From Hahella sp. KA22 (GTDB lineage: Bacteria; Pseudomonadota; Gammaproteobacteria; Pseudomonadales; Oleiphilaceae): a DNA stretch of 64,000 nt. Under the pieces are notes generated by a model. It was not told the DNA's origin, ran no database searches, and saw nothing but the letters and a program-made list of their open reading frames with translations. The stretch covers positions 4,135,644 through 4,199,643 of the forward strand of contig NZ_CP035490.1 of NCBI RefSeq assembly GCF_004135205.1, in the 5' to 3' direction. The position numbers and the translations under genes are program-made. Shown in pieces: positions 62,072-64,000 of this stretch (position 1 is its first letter; the number at the start of each line of letters is the position of its first letter).

Positions 62072-62656
62072 TCAACGTTGGACTTTCGATACAATCCCAC
62101 GCTTTCGGTTCAGCCGTCTGTAGCTATCCAAACGATAAGGGTTCGCCTCCCGATAGGCGTCCAACGGCGCCAACATGGTCCCACCGCGATTCAAGGCGTT
62201 GTCGATAACCTCAACAATGCGCCGGTTCGGCCAGGGCTTGCAGGTGATCTTTAGCAACTCGTTAAAAGCGTCGTCTTCCCGGCCCGCCCCATGTATTAAC
62301 GCCAAAGCGCCGTACCCTATGGCTGTGGAGCGGCTCACGCCGGCATGGCAGTGGATGACCAGGCGGTTTTCGGAGCTCTCAAGAATCGCCTGCAGGGTGT
62401 TCAGGACGTCGCTGATCACCGCGTCAAAGTGGTGAGTGGCTTCCGCTCTCTCCTGGTCAAATATTCTTATGACGTGATGCGCTTCCACATGAGCGACCAG
62501 CTTGGGTATCGCCTGTTCGCTGATATCAGGATCAAGCAGAGAAATAACGTGTGTCGCCTGCCAGGCTTTCGCCAACGCTTCCACACGGTATAAACATGAA
62601 ATTTGCAACGGCCAGACAGAATCGGTAGTGGTCACAACAATATCCTTATTGGTCAT
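62072..62656 (-). CDS. Protein-tyrosine / dual-specificity phosphatase
   Basis: A 194-aa cysteine phosphatase with the signature HCHAGVSRST (102-111; nucleophile C103, R109) and an aspartate-containing loop before it (DPDISEQAI). Such enzymes hydrolyse phosphotyrosine or other phosphate esters. Its 3' side faces element copy 5; no partner kinase is adjacent. Confidence 0.85.
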   Translation of the reverse strand: MTNKDIVVTTTDSVWPLQISCLYRVEALAKAWQATHVISLLDPDISEQAIPKLVAHVEAHHVIRIFDQERAEATHHFDAVISDVLNTLQAILESSENRLVIHCHAGVSRSTAIGYGALALIHGAGREDDAFNELLKITCKPWPNRRIVEVIDNALNRGGTMLAPLDAYREANPYRLDSYRRLNRKRGIVSKVQR

Positions 62657-62743
62657 GGGCTTGATTGCGCCAGAGCCTACCAGCCGCAGCAGAAGCTTGA
62701 CAACCTCTGCGTCCAGCCGGACCGACCGGACGCAGACTTGTTT

Positions 62744-63718
62744 TTATACCGACAACAATACCGCCCCGACAGTCTGCCCGCTTTGCAGCAAAGTATGGGC
62801 CTGGGAGGCCTGCTCCAAGGGAATTTTATCCGCGATATCCACGGTCAGTCCATTCGCCAGTTGCTCCATGACCGCATTGCCGCTGATCCGGTAATGGTGT
62901 AGATCCGCCATATGCAGCAGCACGCTGGGGCGGGTGAATTGAATCGCTCGCGCCATGGTTTCCATCGGCAGACTCTGCAACATGCCAGAGGGCTGCCCAA
63001 TGCCGGCGACTGTACCAAAGGCCCCGGCGCTCGCCAGACTTTTCGCCAGTGTGTCCGCGCCAACGCCGTCGATAACGTAGTCTACGCCAGCGCCGTCAGT
63101 GAGCCTCTGCACGGCTTCAGCAAAGTCCTGCTCGCGATACAGAATCACGTCGTCGTAGCCTTTACAGCGGGCGATCTCAGCCTTTTCCGCACTCCCTACG
63201 GTCCCGATCAGTCTCACGCCGAGTTTGCTCGCCCACTGACCCAATACCTGCCCCAGCCCACCTGCGGCAGCGTGAACCAGCATCGACTCGCCAGCCGCGA
63301 CGGGTCTAACCCGGTTCAATAGCATGTGAGCGGTCATTCCCCGCAATAGTGCAGACGCCGCCGCTTCATCAGAGACTGAGTCTGGAACGGGTAATAATCT
63401 CTCCGCCGCAACATTACGATGACTGGCGTAACTTCCTAACGGAAAGCCGGCATAGGCGACGCGTTGGCCAAGACTCAACTCTGTCACGCCATCTCCCAAC
63501 GCTTCAATCACACCTACCGCCTCAACGCCCAATACGCGGGGCTCATCGGTGATGGGATAAAGTCCGCAACGGAAGTAGATGTCCACGAAGTTCACTCCCA
63601 CCATACTGTGACGGAGGCGCACTTCTCCCGGAGCTGGAGGCGATAGTTGAAAGGTCGCTGGCCGTAATACGGACGGCTCGCCAATTTGGGACATTTCTAT
63701 ACGGATAGGCGTACTCAT
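62744..63718 (-). CDS. Quinone oxidoreductase (zinc-free MDR family)
   Basis: A 324-aa NADPH:quinone-reductase-type MDR protein: N-terminal GroES-like domain with RHSMVGVNFVDIYFRCG, VLGVEAVGVIEALGDGV, and a Rossmann domain with VHAAAGGLGQVLGQWASKLG. No zinc-ligand cysteines. The ATG at 63718 has AAGGAG seven bases upstream; the ORF start seven codons earlier is not supported. Divergent from a LysR gene, which may control it. Confidence 0.9.
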   Translation of the reverse strand: MSTPIRIEMSQIGEPSVLRPATFQLSPPAPGEVRLRHSMVGVNFVDIYFRCGLYPITDEPRVLGVEAVGVIEALGDGVTELSLGQRVAYAGFPLGSYASHRNVAAERLLPVPDSVSDEAAASALLRGMTAHMLLNRVRPVAAGESMLVHAAAGGLGQVLGQWASKLGVRLIGTVGSAEKAEIARCKGYDDVILYREQDFAEAVQRLTDGAGVDYVIDGVGADTLAKSLASAGAFGTVAGIGQPSGMLQSLPMETMARAIQFTRPSVLLHMADLHHYRISGNAVMEQLANGLTVDIADKIPLEQASQAHTLLQSGQTVGAVLLSV

Positions 63719-63745
63719 TCTGAACTCCTTAGTGCTCATACTGTA

Positions 63746-63755
63746 GTGGGTGTCC
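63746..63755 (+). repeat. GTGGGTGTCC copy in the divergent qor-lysR gap
   Basis: GTGGGTGTCCTGTTAGC, the only exact copy in the last 10 kb of the window, lies 28 bp before the quinone reductase start. Confidence 0.75.
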
Positions 63756-63830
63756 TGTTAGCTCCCTGTTAGCTAGGCAAACTTTAACTGCGGCATGCTT
63801 TGTAGAAAATTCCCCAAAATCACACAGTAT

Positions 63831-63848
63831 TTGTGCATAATTGCACAA
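63831..63848. promoter_or_regulatory. Perfect 18-bp inverted repeat at the LysR start
   Basis: TTGTGCATAATTGCACAA is an exact palindrome whose last base is the A of the LysR ATG. It is placed to act as an operator of the LysR gene and of the divergent quinone reductase. Confidence 0.5.
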
Positions 63849-64000
63849 TGAAATCGATTAACTGGGATGACATTCGCTATTTCCTGGCGCTGGCGGAAGC
63901 AGGCGGCCTGTCCGCCGCTGCGCGCACGCTTTCTGTCGAGCACAGCACCGTTGCGCGTCGGGTGGGTATGTTGGAGCGGGAATTGGAAGTGAAGCTGTTT
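63848..64000 (+). CDS. LysR-family regulator, N-terminal part (runs off window)
   Basis: The visible 51 codons are a LysR helix-turn-helix: INWDDIRYFLALAEAGGLSA, then RTLSVEHSTVARRVGMLERE. The effector domain lies beyond the window. No ribosome site precedes the ATG because the palindrome abuts it, so the start could be a later codon or a leaderless message. Confidence 0.88.
   Translation, partial: MKSINWDDIRYFLALAEAGGLSAAARTLSVEHSTVARRVGMLERELEVKLF

Overview
The window looks like a chromosomal segment of a free-living marine gammaproteobacterium of the Oceanospirillales type; Hahella is my best guess, from gene content only and not from a search. Secreted polysaccharide- and peptidoglycan-degrading enzymes, phosphonate catabolism, BdlA-like and other chemotaxis transducers and many solitary regulators fit a heterotrophic marine generalist. 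No rRNA, tRNA, prophage or CRISPR array was seen.

Layout. 0-3.5 kb: end of a chemotaxis transducer, a HEAT-repeat protein, an AAC(6')-like acetyltransferase and a secreted GH28 enzyme. 3.7-6.6 kb: a secreted di-heme protein fused to a discoidin/CBM32-like domain, with LacI-type operator boxes upstream. 6.8-8.4 kb: a lower-GC accessory patch with two unknown genes and a truncated methyltransferase. 8.5-16 kb: BdlA-like transducer, xylulokinase, lone tyrosine recombinase, GH18 chitinase and a Gly/Ala-rich membrane protein. 16.4-19.4 kb: large catalase and an unknown gene. 19.7-31.1 kb: a 2-aminoethylphosphonate (AEP) locus (phnR, phnS, phnT, permease, phnW, phnX, DMT exporter-like protein, FAD oxidoreductase, HAD phosphatase, PhnZ-like HD protein), with candidate PhnR operators before phnR and phnS. 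31-39 kb: solute-binding protein, amidase, NhaR-like regulator, deoC-deoB-deoD nucleoside salvage and CorA. 39.6-48.5 kb: a four-domain secreted protein, HAD hydrolase, REP-type (IS200-like) transposase, hydrolase, LysR, LasA-like M23 protease and OsmC. 48.6-57.2 kb: FMN glutamate-synthase-like protein and a stress-flavoured stretch (DJ-1/PfpI, SPW-VKOR protein broken by an in-frame TGA, ChaB, epimerase, three Hsp20-type proteins with a sigma-32-like promoter). 57-64 kb: solute-binding protein, AraC regulator with a divergent chloroperoxidase-like hydrolase, HEAT protein, dual-specificity phosphatase, quinone reductase and the start of a LysR gene.

Repeats are the most striking content. (1) A 10-mer, GTGGGTGTCC, occurs about fifty times (counting its 9-base core on either strand), in intergenic DNA and inside genes in several reading frames, with a seven-copy one-orientation cluster at 53.15-53.39 kb and flanking copies around the transposase. 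(2) A 146-bp element made of successive hairpins occurs five times; two copies sit exactly on the T-tract of an intrinsic terminator. (3) GTAG-footed REP hairpins occur at 7.6 and 10.2 kb. (4) A roughly 170-bp-period array of inverted elements fills 1.1 kb between phnS and phnT. None of (1), (2) or (4) is explained by the genes; the transposase at 41.9 kb is a candidate agent for the REP-like ones.
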